Shown here in pieces: positions 1-12,271 of a stretch of DNA of 64,000 nt (position 1 is its first letter; every line of letters begins with the position of its first letter). Origin of the DNA: Manduca sexta (taxonomy: Eukaryota; Arthropoda; Insecta; Lepidoptera; Sphingidae). A model generated the notes under the pieces. The model saw only the letters and a list, made by a program, of their open reading frames with translations, had not been told where the DNA came from and searched no databases. The stretch lies in contig NC_051123.1 of NCBI RefSeq assembly GCF_014839805.1, positions 7,484,727 through 7,548,726 on the forward strand, given 5' to 3'. The translations under genes were made by a program, and so were the position numbers.

Positions 1-500
1 TCTTAAAAATTAATAGCTTATCGTTTGGCCAATATTTTTTTTTATTTCACATAACAAAAACTCGGATAATATAATACGCCAAATGATCACTTATGGCGCT
101 TCGTTATTTTTTATTGTTTAATTTTACAAACACCGAGCAATAATTAGATCGTAATTATCATTACAGTAAATAACAAGAGGAAAATCTAAAGAATTTACGG
201 TTGCTGAATTTAAATAATCGAATTTTGGCGATGCAAACGAAGCGCATCGACGAAGTGTCAATATAGTTCCGATAAGTTAGATAAGGCAATATAATAAACA
301 TTAAACAATTAAGATAAGCAAATATAAATACATAACACATCGATATAATATATCGGGTTCAGACTATACACGATGCTGATGTAAGAGAGAATTCAATATA
401 TTTAACCTATTTATAAAGACAAGGAGGTTCTCAATTCGAGGTATAATTTTTTTTATATGTTTTTAGGATCAACTCGATGACCATACTAGTCTTATCACCT
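1..500. other. no gene recognised, AT-rich
   Basis: Reading both strands shows no exon-like open frame and no repeat family seen elsewhere in the window. Confidence 0.5.
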
Positions 501-884
501 AATAAACATATCAGCCCTGTATTTTAGTATACTGTCCCTCTGGTGGGCACGGTTCTCCTTTACAACTAAGAGGGTTTTGGGTTTTAGTCTACGTAAAAAT
601 AGACGTACGTATATAAATAACGACCAAGCTCCTTAAATAAAGATTAAAAAAAAAACGCTGGCCTAACGCCGATTGGTAGACTATACATACCCTCTAAATT
701 CTTATACAGAATTTCTCAGGTGTGCAGGTTTCCTTATGATTTCCTTTCCTTATCTTCTTTACCGTAAAGCAAGCGATAATTCACAAAGAATACACTCGTT
801 AGAAAAGTTAGAAGTGCGCCCTTGGGTTTTGAACTTGCGGAAATTCATCTTGGCAGTCCATTGCACACCCAACTAGGCTATCGA
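501..884 (-). repeat. SINE-A copy, interrupted
   Basis: Reverse complement of the SINE-A family. The head at 866-883 reads TAGCCTAGTTGGG-like (pol III A box) in reverse, and the tail lies at about 501-540. About 60 bp near 592-655, ending AATAAAG plus an A run, are absent from other copies and look like a small insertion. The 67-codon + strand frame at 673-876 is SINE sequence, not a gene. Confidence 0.8.
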
Positions 885-1055
885 ATCACCTTACAGCTCT
901 TCAAATACATCATACTGGCTTATTTCTGCTAGTAGCGTACAAGACTCCGAATACCTCCAGTAGGTACCACATAATCCTTACGATTATCGACACACAGTTT
1001 GTTAATATTTCATTTTGACTACACTGCACTCATCAGATCTAGTGTTTCTTTGCCA

Positions 1056-1351
1056 TCTATATATATAAAAGAAAGTTGTGTTAGTTACACTATTTATGAC
1101 TCAAGAACGGCTGAACCGTTTTGGCTAAAAATTAGAGAGGTAGCTTAGAACCAGGAGACGGACATAGGATACTTATTATACGTTCCCACGGGAACGAGAC
1201 GTGACATACAATGTGGTATAACAAAACGAAATTTGGTATGGAGATAGTTTAAGACCCTGGGAAGGTTGTAAGCTACTATCCCGGGAAAATATATAGCCGG
1301 TCTTTTATCCCGGAAAACACATTCACGCGGTAGAATCCGCGAGCAAGCTAG
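1056..1351 (+). mobile_element. non-autonomous Helitron-like element
   Basis: It begins A^TCTATATATATAAAAG and ends GCAAGCTAG^T. A 5-bp stem CGCGG/CCGCG (1326-1330 with 1337-1341) sits a few bases before the CTAG terminus. TC start, 3' hairpin, CTRR end, A^T insertion site and no target duplication are the Helitron hallmarks. No Rep/helicase coding is present. Confidence 0.7.
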
Positions 1352-1825
1352 TAAGAATATAAAAAGAAATCCTGCGTTTGTCAGGTCGCAACACGATTTT
1401 AACATGCAATTATATTTATTTACGGAATACGAAAAGGTCATCCCATCAATATTATAGTACTAACCGTGAACTCTCTAAGCGCATCTATAATGGCGTGTAC
1501 AATAAAATTAATGTTATGAGTTATGAGTTAAAGGACTTACCATTTTGTATCGGTTATAAACAATGTATAGATTGTAGCTGAGAAGGTTTTATCACTTATA
1601 GTGATTTATTCGACTCTAAAAATACTCTTTATTATACTGGACTCGGTGATCGCAAACTCCCTCTGCGTAATTTATTTAGTTATTTATTTATTTGGTCCTT
1701 CACAGCTTACAATTTAAACATAATAAAATATAAAAATGATACAGTACGCGAATTACGATGTACACATTATTATATAAATTAATGGCGGAGAATTTGTATT
1801 TAACTTTTTATACGAGCCGGGAAAA
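1352..1825. other. no gene recognised
   Basis: AT-rich sequence with short open frames only; nothing matches a known domain. Confidence 0.45.
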
Positions 1826-1930
1826 GGGACTCCAATGCACCTGATGGTATGGTATGGATGGTCCAGATAGAGTATTGTTTAAAGAGGGTCATATCCCTCT
1901 TCAGCGACTATTATGCTGGTCTATCCTAAA
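1826..1930 (-). repeat. element D fragment, degenerate
   Basis: Shares the 'cacctgatggta...ggtccagatag' part of the better copies at 24790 and 59997. It is strongly decayed. Confidence 0.45.
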
Positions 1931-2348
1931 ATGAATATACACAATTACTTTGTAATTCAATATTCTTGCTAAAGATGCTACTGATTATAATATCCGATCA
2001 TGGAGCTTACCATTAGAACCGCGTATTACTCGTCTCCTTATAATAAACAAGAACAACATCGGAACAATTACTAGCAGCATTACAACAGAACATGACTATG
2101 AGTTCGACATTTTTATACCTTTGGAAATTGTTGAAGGGATCCCCAACACGTACCTGGAAATAAAAAGTTATTGTTATAAAACACTATGTTAAGTTATGAT
2201 AGAGTTAATAATTCGCTTGTTTCATAATGACAGTGAAAACGGTCTTAAACAACACAAATAATCCATAGCTTTGAATAACAGATTAATGAGCGCTCGTCAC
2301 TCTCAGTTAGATATGGAATCAATCCATTCACTCTTTCCTAAGCTAATT

Positions 2349-2480
2349 TCGACCACGCCGCGGAGGCCAAGTACGCAGGAGATATTATAGTGCACAAGCG
2401 TGCGCAATACACATGTACTCTCTGTTCCTTCATTGTCATAATCCGGTGAGACAACAATCCGACATACTGCATATTACACC
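2349..2480 (-). repeat. SINE-F 3' fragment
   Basis: The stretch 'tacgcaggagatattatagtg' through 'acaatccgacat' matches 31780-31880, the body of the complete SINE-F at 31733-32106. The tRNA-like head is missing here. Confidence 0.65.
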
Positions 2481-3305
2481 GGCATAAATGCTACACTATA
2501 TTCAAACTGGAACACAATAGTGCTTGCAATATAAAATCGAAATAATCTCGACGAATCGGAGCTGTACTAGTCATCTTTCTGTCTACTAATTTGGGGATAA
2601 AAGTATGTAGTCCATTGAAATGTTACATTTTTTAGGCCTTACCTTGCGTTTTTTAGAGGACGCAATTTTATTTTTTTGAAGTGTAGGGGGGGTCAGTCTA
2701 AAGCTAAAACCAAGTTTGTGGGGTCGCCACCCTTGTCCCACGGCCGCCATCTTGAAAATAGGGGTTGAAATGGTTTTTACGATGTATCTCTTAAACTATT
2801 TATCTGACAAAAAAAATGTATAAGCATTTTTTTCTGCAAATTAAATTCTCTACAACTTTGGTCCAGTAACTTTTGTCGTAGAACTATAAATAAAAAAGTT
2901 AAAAGCGAAAATGTTAAGAAATTGAATGTTAAGCAATGTCCATTGCAACGTCATCAGAACGTGTGTTTATAAGGTTCATAATACTTTTTTTTGTACTCTC
3001 ATTAATACCCAAATACCCAAGGGACCATTAGGGAATAAAAGATCATCTGCCTGCTATTATTATTATTATTTCTAACCTCTCTTATTGTAAGAATAGCTGA
3101 TAATATTGTGTTGAAGTTTAAATAGGGCAGAATTTAAAAACTGTAAATTAAATTATTCGAACTTGTTATGCATTATGAATCTTAAAGAGTAGTCGGTGTC
3201 GTTAACTTAATTTTAATAATCTCGCGGATAACGGACAGATAATACATTCCAATCGAAGCTGAACTCAAAAATTCAATAACACTATAAAATAAATGTAAAC
3301 TTATT
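2481..3305. other. no gene recognised
   Basis: It contains a GC-richer patch (2690-2760) and a short TTA run near 3055-3070. I searched for the missing first exon of GMC gene 1, which should be a roughly 50-codon frame ending in phase 1 at a GT donor, and did not find one I could support. Confidence 0.45.
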
Positions 3306-3508
3306 AGTGAGAAAACCTGCACACCTGAGAAGTTCTGTATAGGAATTTCGAAGGTGTGTGAAATTAGGTGTGAAGGTGTGTTAAATCTACCAATCCGCAC
3401 TAGGCCAGCGTGGTGGACTAAGGCCTAATCCCTCTCAGTAGTAGAGGAGGCCCGTGCCCAATAGTGAGGCAGTATATAGTACAGGGCTGATATTATTATT
3501 ATTATTTA
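3306..3508 (+). repeat. SINE-A, 5' truncated
   Basis: Carries the SINE-A body ('cctgcacacctgagaag', 'ctaggccagcgtggtgga', 'cctctcagtagtagagg') and the (TTA)n tail at 3490-3507. It lies just upstream of the first visible exon of GMC gene 1; its tail ends about 48 bp before the splice acceptor. Confidence 0.85.
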
Positions 3509-3556
3509 TGTGCGGCCCCAGTACCAATTTATTAATAAAAAAGTATATAATTTCAG

Positions 3557-5461
3557 ATCCAAACTACGACTTCATTGTGGTCGGGGCAGGCTCTGCTGGT
3601 TCAGTGATAGCAAATCGTCTCACCGAAGTGAACGATTGGAGAGTCTTACTTGTGGAAGCTGGTGGGAATCCCACTTTGGGCACAGAGGTAGGTAATCGTC
3701 ATTTCATAATATTAATGAAATTTGCAGAATATACTTATATTTTTATTTAATGAAAACATTTAATAATATTGCTGAAATAAATTGAGATGTAGATACCACA
3801 ATATATATATTTTTAATAGATTTAAAAACCATTATCACATGTTATTTTAAATTAACTAAGAAATACTGTAACATTTTCAGATTCCGCAGCTATTCTACAA
3901 TAATTTAGACTCTCCGAACGACTGGGGATACAAAACCCAACCACAAGATGGCGCCTGCAGAAATTACAAGAGCAAAGGTTGCGCCTGGCCGCGGGGCAAA
4001 ATTCTCGGAGGATCCAGTAGCATTAACGGCATGTTTTATGTCCGTGGAAATAAATTAGACTACGACGAATGGGCAGCTGAAGGTAACACTGGCTGGAGTT
4101 ACGATGATGTATTACCTTATTTCATAAAAAGCGAGAATTTCATGGGAGACATCACCGAGGAAAATGCAAAATATCATGGCACCGATGGTTATTACTATGT
4201 TAACAAAGACACAGAAAATAATATGTTTGAAGACATTATTATTAAAGCAAGTGTCGAATTAGGTCTTAAGAATTTGAGCGAAATTGTTGGCGCTGAACAA
4301 ATGGGAATCACACGAACACTTACAAATATCAAAGATGGTAAGAGAATGAGTACAGCACGAGCGTTTTTAAGCCCAATAAAGGATAGAAAGAATTTACACG
4401 TTATCAAAAATGCAGTAGCTACAAAAATTTTATTCAAGCCGGGAACAAATATTGTAAGCGGTGTATTATTAAATCAAAAAGGGAAAGACATCGTAGTTAA
4501 CGTCAGAAAAGAACTAATTATATCCAGTGGCGCGATAAATACGCCACAGTTATTATTATTATCCGGCATAGGCCCACGTAAACATTTGGAAGATATGAAT
4601 ATTGAAGTGAAAGCTGACTTACCAGTTGGTGAAAATTTACAAGATCATCTATTCGTACCAGTATTTTATACCAAGCCTGGCGACGAAAATTTAAATTCTA
4701 TGCCCAATATTTTAGCTGCGTTAGCCGAATATATTTTATACCAAACAGGGCCATTGGCTGATACTAGTCCACACAAAGTGATCTCATTCTTCAATACTAC
4801 AGATCCGCAAGCAAGCAGCCCGGACATACAAGGTCACTATGTCGTGTTCCCGCCTAACATTCACAATTTACTCGACTCATTCTGGGTGCACGGGTTAAGC
4901 GACGAAGTTGTTAAAAAATTCCACCAAATGAACGAGAACACGTTTACGATGATAGTTTACAACGTTCTGCTTAAGCCAAAATCTATTGGACGAATCCTAC
5001 TGAAAAGCAAGAACCCATTCGACCATCCTCTAATATACGCTAACTATTTTGAACACCCCGAAGATTTAAAAACAGTTTTGCGATCCATGAAGCAGAATAC
5101 TTTAAAATTAGGAGACACAAAAACCTTCAAAGATGCTGGTTTCAAACCGGAGTGGATAGAAATAGATGCGTGTAAAGATTTCAATAAGAAAACTGATGAA
5201 TTTTTGGAATGTATTGCAAGGGAACTAACATTTTCATTATACCATCCCACGGGTACTGTAAAAATGGGACCCGACAGTGACAAAAGATCGGTTGTAAATG
5301 TAGAACTGAAAGTCAGAGAAGTTGAGAAACTCAGAGTAATAGACGCTAGTGTAATGCCGTCAATCGTTAGAGGTAACACTAACGCGCCCACGATAATGAT
5401 TGCTGAGAAGGGTTCTGATATGATAAAAAAATATTGGCTTAACCAACATACTGAGTTATAA
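3557..5461 (+). CDS. GMC oxidoreductase 1 (glucose dehydrogenase-like), 5' incomplete
   Basis: FAD-dependent GMC-family oxidoreductase, oxidising an alcohol or sugar hydroxyl and passing electrons on from FAD. Exons 3557-3687 and 3881-5461 are separated by a 193-bp GT-AG intron; the first exon follows TTTCAG at 3551-3556 and starts in codon phase 1. The visible part encodes about 570 residues. Numbered from this point, GAGSAG (10-15) is the Rossmann FAD-binding motif, GGSSSIN (87-93) is the first GMC signature, [16 protein letters not shown] is the second, His in [10 protein letters not shown] (about 499) is the likely catalytic base, and Asn in RGNTNAPT (about 543) occupies the second active-site position. 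The frame is intact to TAA. The first exon, expected to encode about 55 residues with a secretion signal as in gene 2, was not found, so the start is unknown. Intron phase and position match gene 2, suggesting tandem duplication. Substrate unknown. Confidence 0.92.
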
Positions 5462-5525
5462 AAACCTTAAAGCATATTAACATGGTGTAAACATTTTGTA
5501 CATTATAGGCAACAAGTGACTATTT

Positions 5526-5531
5526 AATAAA
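5526..5531 (+). terminator. poly(A) signal of GMC gene 1
   Basis: AATAAA 65 bp after the stop codon. A second AATAAA lies at 5768-5773. Confidence 0.55.
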
Positions 5532-6532
5532 TAAGTGTCGGTGAAAATACATTGACATTATGATTAAAATGGAAGTATCAATGCGATAATGCTATATTTT
5601 GGTGATAATATGTTGTGCTGATTTAATATACTTATATAAACAAGTTTTTCATTTGTTTACATACAAAGTCCCTAATTGTATTGACGAACAACGATTAAAT
5701 TTTATAACGAAAATGGTTTTTATAACAATTACTTTTAGATAACATTATGTGTTATATGTTATCAAATAATAAACGGACACGATATCCCAAGCAAGGCAAT
5801 GTAGTACGTGCGCCATTTGGTGGGATAAAAAAATCTTATTCATTTGCATGATTTGGCGGACATAAATTTCATCATAATTTTAAATAAGTAATTTTCGTCT
5901 CTAGATACACTTCCAATACAAAACTTTCATAAAATTTTCATGAGTGTTTGTTCGCAGCTACAACCGCGTTGAAGCAAATATTTGTCCATGCGTGGTTTAT
6001 ACCCCTTACGGAATGGACTTCCAATAATACCTTCCTACAGCCATCAAGCTTGATTGTTCTAGTCACGCGGCTTCGGCTGTAGTACATTGATCAGTCAGCT
6101 AGTCAATTTCTTCATTTTGATTATGTACATAGATTATTATATTGTATTGTTAGCGGATTCGCCCGCGTGTCAAACCTTTCACGCTACAAAAACCCCAAAA
6201 ACATTTGAAAGATTCATAGAGCCACCTGTACGACACCAACGCCATCTATGTAAATATATCTGAAACAAATCTACAGTGTTGCCTATGGAAGCAAGTTCCA
6301 GAAATAGCCTACGTGCTAATACAGAACATGATTTACCCATGTGCCAAGTTTCATCCAAATCCTTTCAGTTGTTTCTGTATTTACTTCTAACAAAATACAA
6401 ATATTTTCACTATATTTTACTTTATAATATAAGTAAGAAGTAATATCTACAAATACATATATATAATTACTTTCAATAATACCACAAGTCGACTAAACTC
6501 TAACCACCGTACACCCGTTGTTCTCGTAAAAT
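5532..6532. other. 3' flank with degenerate Helitron-like sequence
   Basis: Around 6140-6420 the order 'gattcgcccgcgtg', 'aagtttcatccaaatcc', 'tttcagttgtttctg' and 'acttctaacaaa' resembles 21530-21800 and 22090-22380. These look like old copies of one non-autonomous Helitron-type family. No gene. Confidence 0.4.
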
Positions 6533-6700
6533 TATAATGATTTCTTATTTTTACGCGAATGTTAGTCATTGAAATAAAACTATTTACGGATTTGATCGCT
6601 GTTATCTATATTTATATTTTCTCCCCATGTTTCGAAGACTTTGCAGCCTTCATGGCCCCGTGACCGTAATGTTATATTTGGAGTCTTCATCTTTTGTCCT
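6533..6700 (+). repeat. element E copy
   Basis: Carries the 'gatttcttatttttacgcg', 'ctatttacggatttgatcg' and 'tttcgaagactttgcagcc' blocks of element E. Only one arm of the fold-back is present. Confidence 0.65.
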
Positions 6701-8225
6701 GACGTTTTGTTCATGCATTATGTGCATTATAATAGGAAGCTAACAAAGACGTTAGATAACACGCGCTGACAATGCGCACCCTGCATATATCTATATATCC
6801 AAGATACTCACTGCACACCCAGCTTCTCAAAAACGTGTGCTAAAATGAGCACACAATTTACGAAATAATTTGCTAAACATGTGAACTTTATACATTAGTT
6901 TTATTACTCACAGTTATGAATAATTAACCGACCTCCATGTCGACGCTATCAATTCGAAGTCTTAAAAAAAGGCATCGATATATTATGTAGTATGTACTAC
7001 GTAGAATATACGTCAATGAAAAAAGTATTTGTAAATCGATTACTCTGTGATTCATGGGCCCGTTTGAGTATTCTTTTTTTTTTATTAGAATTATAAGTAG
7101 TCTCCCATTGTGTCTATATAAGAAACTGAAGTTCATCATCAGAATCATGATCTGACGATGACTCCGATTCGGATAGTACTTTTTATTAGGAAACTGTTGC
7201 GACTATAGGAAGATTTTAGCTCGTAGAAATCTCGGGTAACTAAACGTGCAAATTGACTTATTGGCAGACATTATTGTCCCATCCCAATACGAACTGGAGA
7301 ATGGGCATCAATCGTTACCCGGCAAGCATATGAACATTTTTTAAGCCGAATTAAACAAGAGTCTAGATAATAGATAGATATTCAAAAAAACATTTTTGCT
7401 AACAATATTTGCTCTGTCTAAAAACATTTTATAATTATTATTTAGAATACATATTTAAGATTTAAATAATGAGTTTTATATAAATTCTTAGAAAACATAC
7501 ATTACGGCAATATTATTAACTAATTTATTTTTACATAAATAACATAATGATTCAACTTCACGGAGCTCTTGTTCTACACTATTTGCGACGCGACGGCCAT
7601 TACATTTCGGGACTTTATAAAAACATGACATAACGTGCGTTCCTCTTGTTTAAAAAAAAACTTTATTTAGTAGCTATAAGAATGAATTTTATGTTTAGCT
7701 ACACAAAACGAATGATATACTGTTGCATTTTAGTTAGATTTAACGTTGACACTTATGATTCTAACAATTCCAAGAAATTATTCGTCTTGGGTTTTTATAG
7801 GGTTCCAGACTTAGGAAATTTCAACCTAAATTTAAGGGGAGAATTAATGTAATGAGATTTTTTAGGACCGAAATTTTCTTAGAGGTATTTTAGAACGGCT
7901 TTTTTATTTAATATATTTTTTTTCAATCATATTTATTTGTTGACAAAGGAATTAAGAGACTTCTAGTACAATTTCTTGTTACTAAGAATGAGGAATTAAA
8001 TAAAAAGTAAATGTTACCAGTATTACTTTAGAAATAGGACATTTATAAATTAAAAAAAAACCGTCAATTACACTCTGCGATGGAACGGTATTAACTGGAA
8101 TAAATGTTGTTTCTTGTTTGTTTGTTTTAAAACGGTGGATTGCGTATAACATTCATACCATTAACTACAATTTTAGGGATATTCATTCCAAATATATAGT
8201 TGAACTAAGTATTATTTGGTATTCC
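6701..8225. other. no gene recognised
   Basis: AT-rich intergenic DNA between GMC genes 1 and 2. Short open frames have no recognisable domain or splice context. Confidence 0.5.
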
Positions 8226-8394
8226 TGAGACATGAAATATTAAATTTTATTATGTCCAGTAGTTACACTGGCTACAATCTTCAATCCGGAACACAAAAGT
8301 GACTACATACTGCTGCTTGGCGGTAAAAATAGACATAACCGTGGTACTTACCCAGGCGGACTCTCATATGGACTCTCCTACCACCAGTCAGTTT
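8226..8394 (-). repeat. element C fragment
   Basis: 'Tatgtccagtagttacactgg' through 'ggcggactctcatatg' matches the element C copies at 28231 and 32757. The A-tail side is missing. Confidence 0.7.
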
Positions 8395-9358
8395 CTAAGA
8401 TAATTTAGCAATTTCGGGGATTTTTTGCATTAGGGGTAATTATATTTGAGAGTTGGTAACCCTGCGACCAGCGAGATGGAACACAATGCACCGAGCGACG
8501 GGATATGAAGGACTATGACGCGTTCATATGTGAGTAAAAAATATTTAAGACACTTTATATTTCCATATTCATATCGAAGGTTGAAAGGCTAATTGACTTA
8601 AACGACATTTTTTTGCGACACAAGTTTCATACATACATATTTAAAATCAGCACTTTTTCCCATATTTTTTAATCTATTTAAAATTTTTCAACATAAAAAT
8701 GTCGCTTCTATCAATTAGCTTTTCAACCGTCGATATAGATTTTACATATTTATTCATGTATTAAAGAAAAAATATTTCTTAGTAATACATCAGTATATAT
8801 GTAAAATGTATCTAATATTATCCAATCTACTTTGTAACCGTACACCATTCAATTTGCTAAAAAATATGAAAAATAAAAATTAATTCCAAATAACGCTTTC
8901 ATAAATTTATACGTTCAAATAATCTTTCGTGTGTTTTTGCTCACATTTTATTAACAGAAACTTTAATCATTTTCGAGGGCACTTACAAATATATTAACTC
9001 TTTTACGATGTCAGACGTTGGAAATTTTAATTCAGTACCCCTAAAACAAATTAACGCGTTTTCGTATCGTTAACGTATTGTTTCGTTGAAGTTATTTTGT
9101 ATGGAAATTTCAATAGCGCAGCGGTATGCGTATGTGGAATTGAAATATAACAGTTTATCATTGAGCGCGTGTAAACTTCGCATAATTACGTTATCAGGGC
9201 AAGGGTAAAGTTATGGCAATCGGCAGTAAGAATTTGTTCCTTTGACGTATATACATCAACATTAAGTTACTCGATACAACTACGCTAGGAGTACTAGTCT
9301 ATATGCTTTAGCCACGCAAAAATGACCTCTATATGTACTGTCTCAGGAGCATTCATCA
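8395..9358. other. 5' flank of GMC gene 2, no promoter assigned
   Basis: AT-rich; no clear TATA/Inr pair could be chosen. A possible splice acceptor, TCTCAG at 9341-9346, lies 12 bp before the chosen ATG, so a 5' UTR exon further upstream is possible. Confidence 0.4.
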
Positions 9359-11634
9359 ATGGAGGCATTAGAAACAACAATAACGAATACGTGCCCACCA
9401 GCATTTTCTGGCGTTACTGGAAGCTTCTTCGTAAAAACCGTCACAGCATTAGTGGCTGCACATTGCGGTATAACTGATGACTATAGTTGGCCAAAGGATG
9501 ACTCCCAACAAATTCTTAACAATGGTAATGAATAATTATTAATTATTTATTTCATTTGTATTTTTTTTTTCATTTATTTATAAAAAAATATTAATTCTGG
9601 GAAAAGATTTTCAAAAGAACCACGAATAACAATCGCACACACATCAAGCATTTATCTCCGAAGAGGTGTGCAGAGGCGCAGCCAGTGCACTCATTTTTCG
9701 CCAAGTGTGTTCCGTCCTTGATCTGATGCGAGACGAGCCTATAGCCATATTGGGCACAAATTCCAGACTCCGGGCCGATACAGAGCAGAAAAACCCAAAT
9801 ATCACTTTGCCCGGCCCAGGATTCGAACCCAGGACAACTCTACGCCACCGAACAACATTCAGATTTGCACATGATTAAATTATTACGTTTTTACAGAAGT
9901 TTCGTCGTTCGATTTTATTGTGGTTGGTGCTGGGACAGCTGGATCGGTTCTAGCAAGCCGTTTAACAACTTTGAGTCCATTCGGGTCTGTACTATTGGTT
10001 GAGCCCGGCGATGATCCTGGAGTTGACAGCGAGGTACAGCTACTTAATTAATACCGCAAATATAATATTGAGCATTATATTTTAAGATATATATTTCTTT
10101 AAATACGGTTCATTTTCAGATCCCAGCATTTTTTATTTTTAATCAAGACACATCGATGGACTGGAATTACAAGACTTTTCCAAATGGAAATAGTTGTTTG
10201 GGATTAAAGAACAATAGTTGCATCTGGAGTAAAGGCAAGGCGATGGGAGGATCATCTTCTATAAACGCAATGCTTTATATACGAGGTCATCCCAACGACT
10301 ATGACGAATGGGTAAAGCAAGGAAACCCAAAATGGAAATACAACGATTTGAAAAAATATTTTGAATTAATCGAAAATAAATTCAAACTCAACGAATATAA
10401 ATACCCGGAAAATCCCTGGTATAATATCATTAGAAAAGCATGGGAAGAATTAGGCTACACAAATAACGAAAACGATGACGAAGCTAAAATAGGTACGAGA
10501 ATTACAAAATTGCTTATAGTTAATGGAAAACGTTTGAACACTGGTAAAGTGTACCTTAATGACAGTACAAATCTGCGTGTAATGAAAAACACTCGTGTAC
10601 AAAAAGTAATTTTAAATCCCGTCACGAAAACCGCAACTGGCGTTCAAATACGACACGCAAATGGTCACGTTGTGAATATTAGTGCTGATAAGGAAGTGAT
10701 ACTTTCTGCTGGATCTATTGCAACACCACAAATACTAATGTTGTCTGGTATAGGACCTAAAGATCATTTGGTAGACAAAGAAATTAAATGTTTGGCAAAT
10801 TTGCCTGTAGGAGAAAATCTGCAAGATCGTATGCTACTGCCTATATTACTAACTACTAACTTAAACACAATTACAACGCCAGAAACAATCAGTTTATTCG
10901 TTTTGCAATACATGTTAACAAGATCTGGCCCGTTTTCAAATTTGGGAATAACTGATTTTATGGGATTTATTAATACTAACCACTCAGCAAATAACCCAAA
11001 CATACAATTTCATCATATATATTTTCCCAAAAAGGACGAGGTTATGTTGAAAACGTACTTCGAGAGAGTGGGATATGAAAACGAAATAGTAAAAAACATT
11101 GTGAAGTTAAACGAAAACAGTTCTTTGTTAGGTATTTATCCCACTCTATTGCACCCTAAGTCTAGAGGTAGTATTTTATTAGCTGATGCGGATCCACAAT
11201 CACCACCCATTATTAATGCAAATTATCTTGACCATCCTGATGACGTTGAAGATTTATTAAAAGCTATAGATTTCATAAGAGAGTTAGTGAAGACGAAAAC
11301 TTTTCGGAACTTAGGAATACGAATTGCCACAATTGATATACCAGGTTGTTCTGATTTTTCTAAAGAAACAAAACAATTTTGGACATGTTACATAAGGCAC
11401 ATGGCTACAACAATTTACCATCCAGTAGGTACTGCTAAAATGGGACCAATGTCAGACAAAACGAGTGTTGTTAATCAAGATTTACGTGTACACGGTGTTG
11501 AGCAATTGAGGGTAGTTGATGCTAGTGTAATGCCCCTCATCACTGGAGGCAATACGATAGCTCCAACTCTAGCCATTGCAGAGAAAGCAGCGGACATGAT
11601 AAAAAAGTATTATGAATTGAAAGATGAACTTTGA
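9359..11634 (+). CDS. GMC oxidoreductase 2 (glucose dehydrogenase-like), complete
   Basis: FAD-dependent GMC oxidoreductase of 605 residues in three exons: 9359-9524, 9897-10033 and 10120-11634. All junctions are GT-AG and phases agree (phase 1, then phase 0). Exon 1 encodes an N-terminus with the Cys/Pro start and hydrophobic stretch typical of insect GMC enzymes (FFVKTVTALVAAHC), probably a secretion signal. Motifs: GAGTAG (66-71), GGSSSIN (144-150), GSIATPQILMLSGIG (from about 299), His535 in YHPVGTAKMG and Asn579 in GGNTIAPT. The usual NLQDH is NLQDR here. The segment equivalent to [10 protein letters not shown] in gene 1 is shortened and changed to NTGKVYLND, so FAD or substrate geometry may differ. 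Intron positions are as in gene 1. Start chosen because it is the only ATG giving an in-phase exon with this family's N-terminus. Frame intact, so probably functional; substrate unknown. Confidence 0.95.
9633..9857 (-). repeat. SINE-B inside intron 1 of GMC gene 2
   Basis: Full-length reverse copy: CA-rich tail complement at 9634-9642, body 'gggcacaaattccagactcc', and box-B complement 'ggattcgaacccagg' near 9820. It ends about 40 bp before the splice acceptor at 9897. Confidence 0.85.
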
Positions 11635-11738
11635 ACAGTAATAGAATTTGGTAGTTGAAATCTTACTTGTTACAATATGGTAATCAGACCGTGCTTCGTA
11701 CTAATATTATACATATCTATGTTTGGATGTATGTTAGA

Positions 11739-11744
11739 AATAAA
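11739..11744 (+). terminator. poly(A) signal of GMC gene 2
   Basis: AATAAA 105 bp after the stop; a second AATAAA is at 12018-12023. Confidence 0.5.
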
Positions 11745-12271
11745 CGCATTAACCACTTAACAGATTTGTATGTAATTCAGACACAGATAGACCGTGTGCT
11801 GGATTACATTATAGGCTATTTTTATCTCGGTAATTTTAACCCATGGGAAATATAGTTGGCCTTAGTGTCATACAAATGGCGATAGGCATTACTTTAGTAA
11901 TTTAGGCATTAATCGTAGTGGAAATGTATTTTAAAGCATCACCTAGTATTTAATATGCTTTAACGGTGAAGATAAATGTATTGTGAGCGAATTAGCATAC
12001 CTAACAGTTTTCCATAAAATAAAGTGACGAGAAGTGTATTAGCAGGCATTAAGGCACCGTAGAAGAATAGGTCTAGTCTATCTAATGAATAGAAAAAACA
12101 CATCCCGAGAAGTGGCGCTGTGTATAGCGTGGGTTTGAAATTGTTTTCTTTTATTAAAATTACACTCAGATAGAAGAAAGTATTTTTTGTTTTATTTCAC
12201 ACATATTTAGACGAAAAACAAAAACTCTAACAATCATGTGACAATCACTCTATAAAATTTTGCTGATGATA
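11745..12271. other. 3' flank of GMC gene 2
   Basis: AT-rich DNA; no gene or repeat family recognised. Confidence 0.45.

Noticed and set aside
2040..2170. Search hit for a missing exon 1 of GMC gene 1 ('gagttcgacatttttatacc')
   Set aside because: A chance resemblance to the DFIVVG region only; it lacks the glycine motif and the required donor and phase.
3454..3556. Possible N-terminus of GMC gene 1 running from the SINE-A tail into the exon
   Set aside because: The frame begins with GTG, not ATG, lies in SINE sequence, and a clear acceptor (TTTCAG) with the same phase as gene 2 sits at its end.
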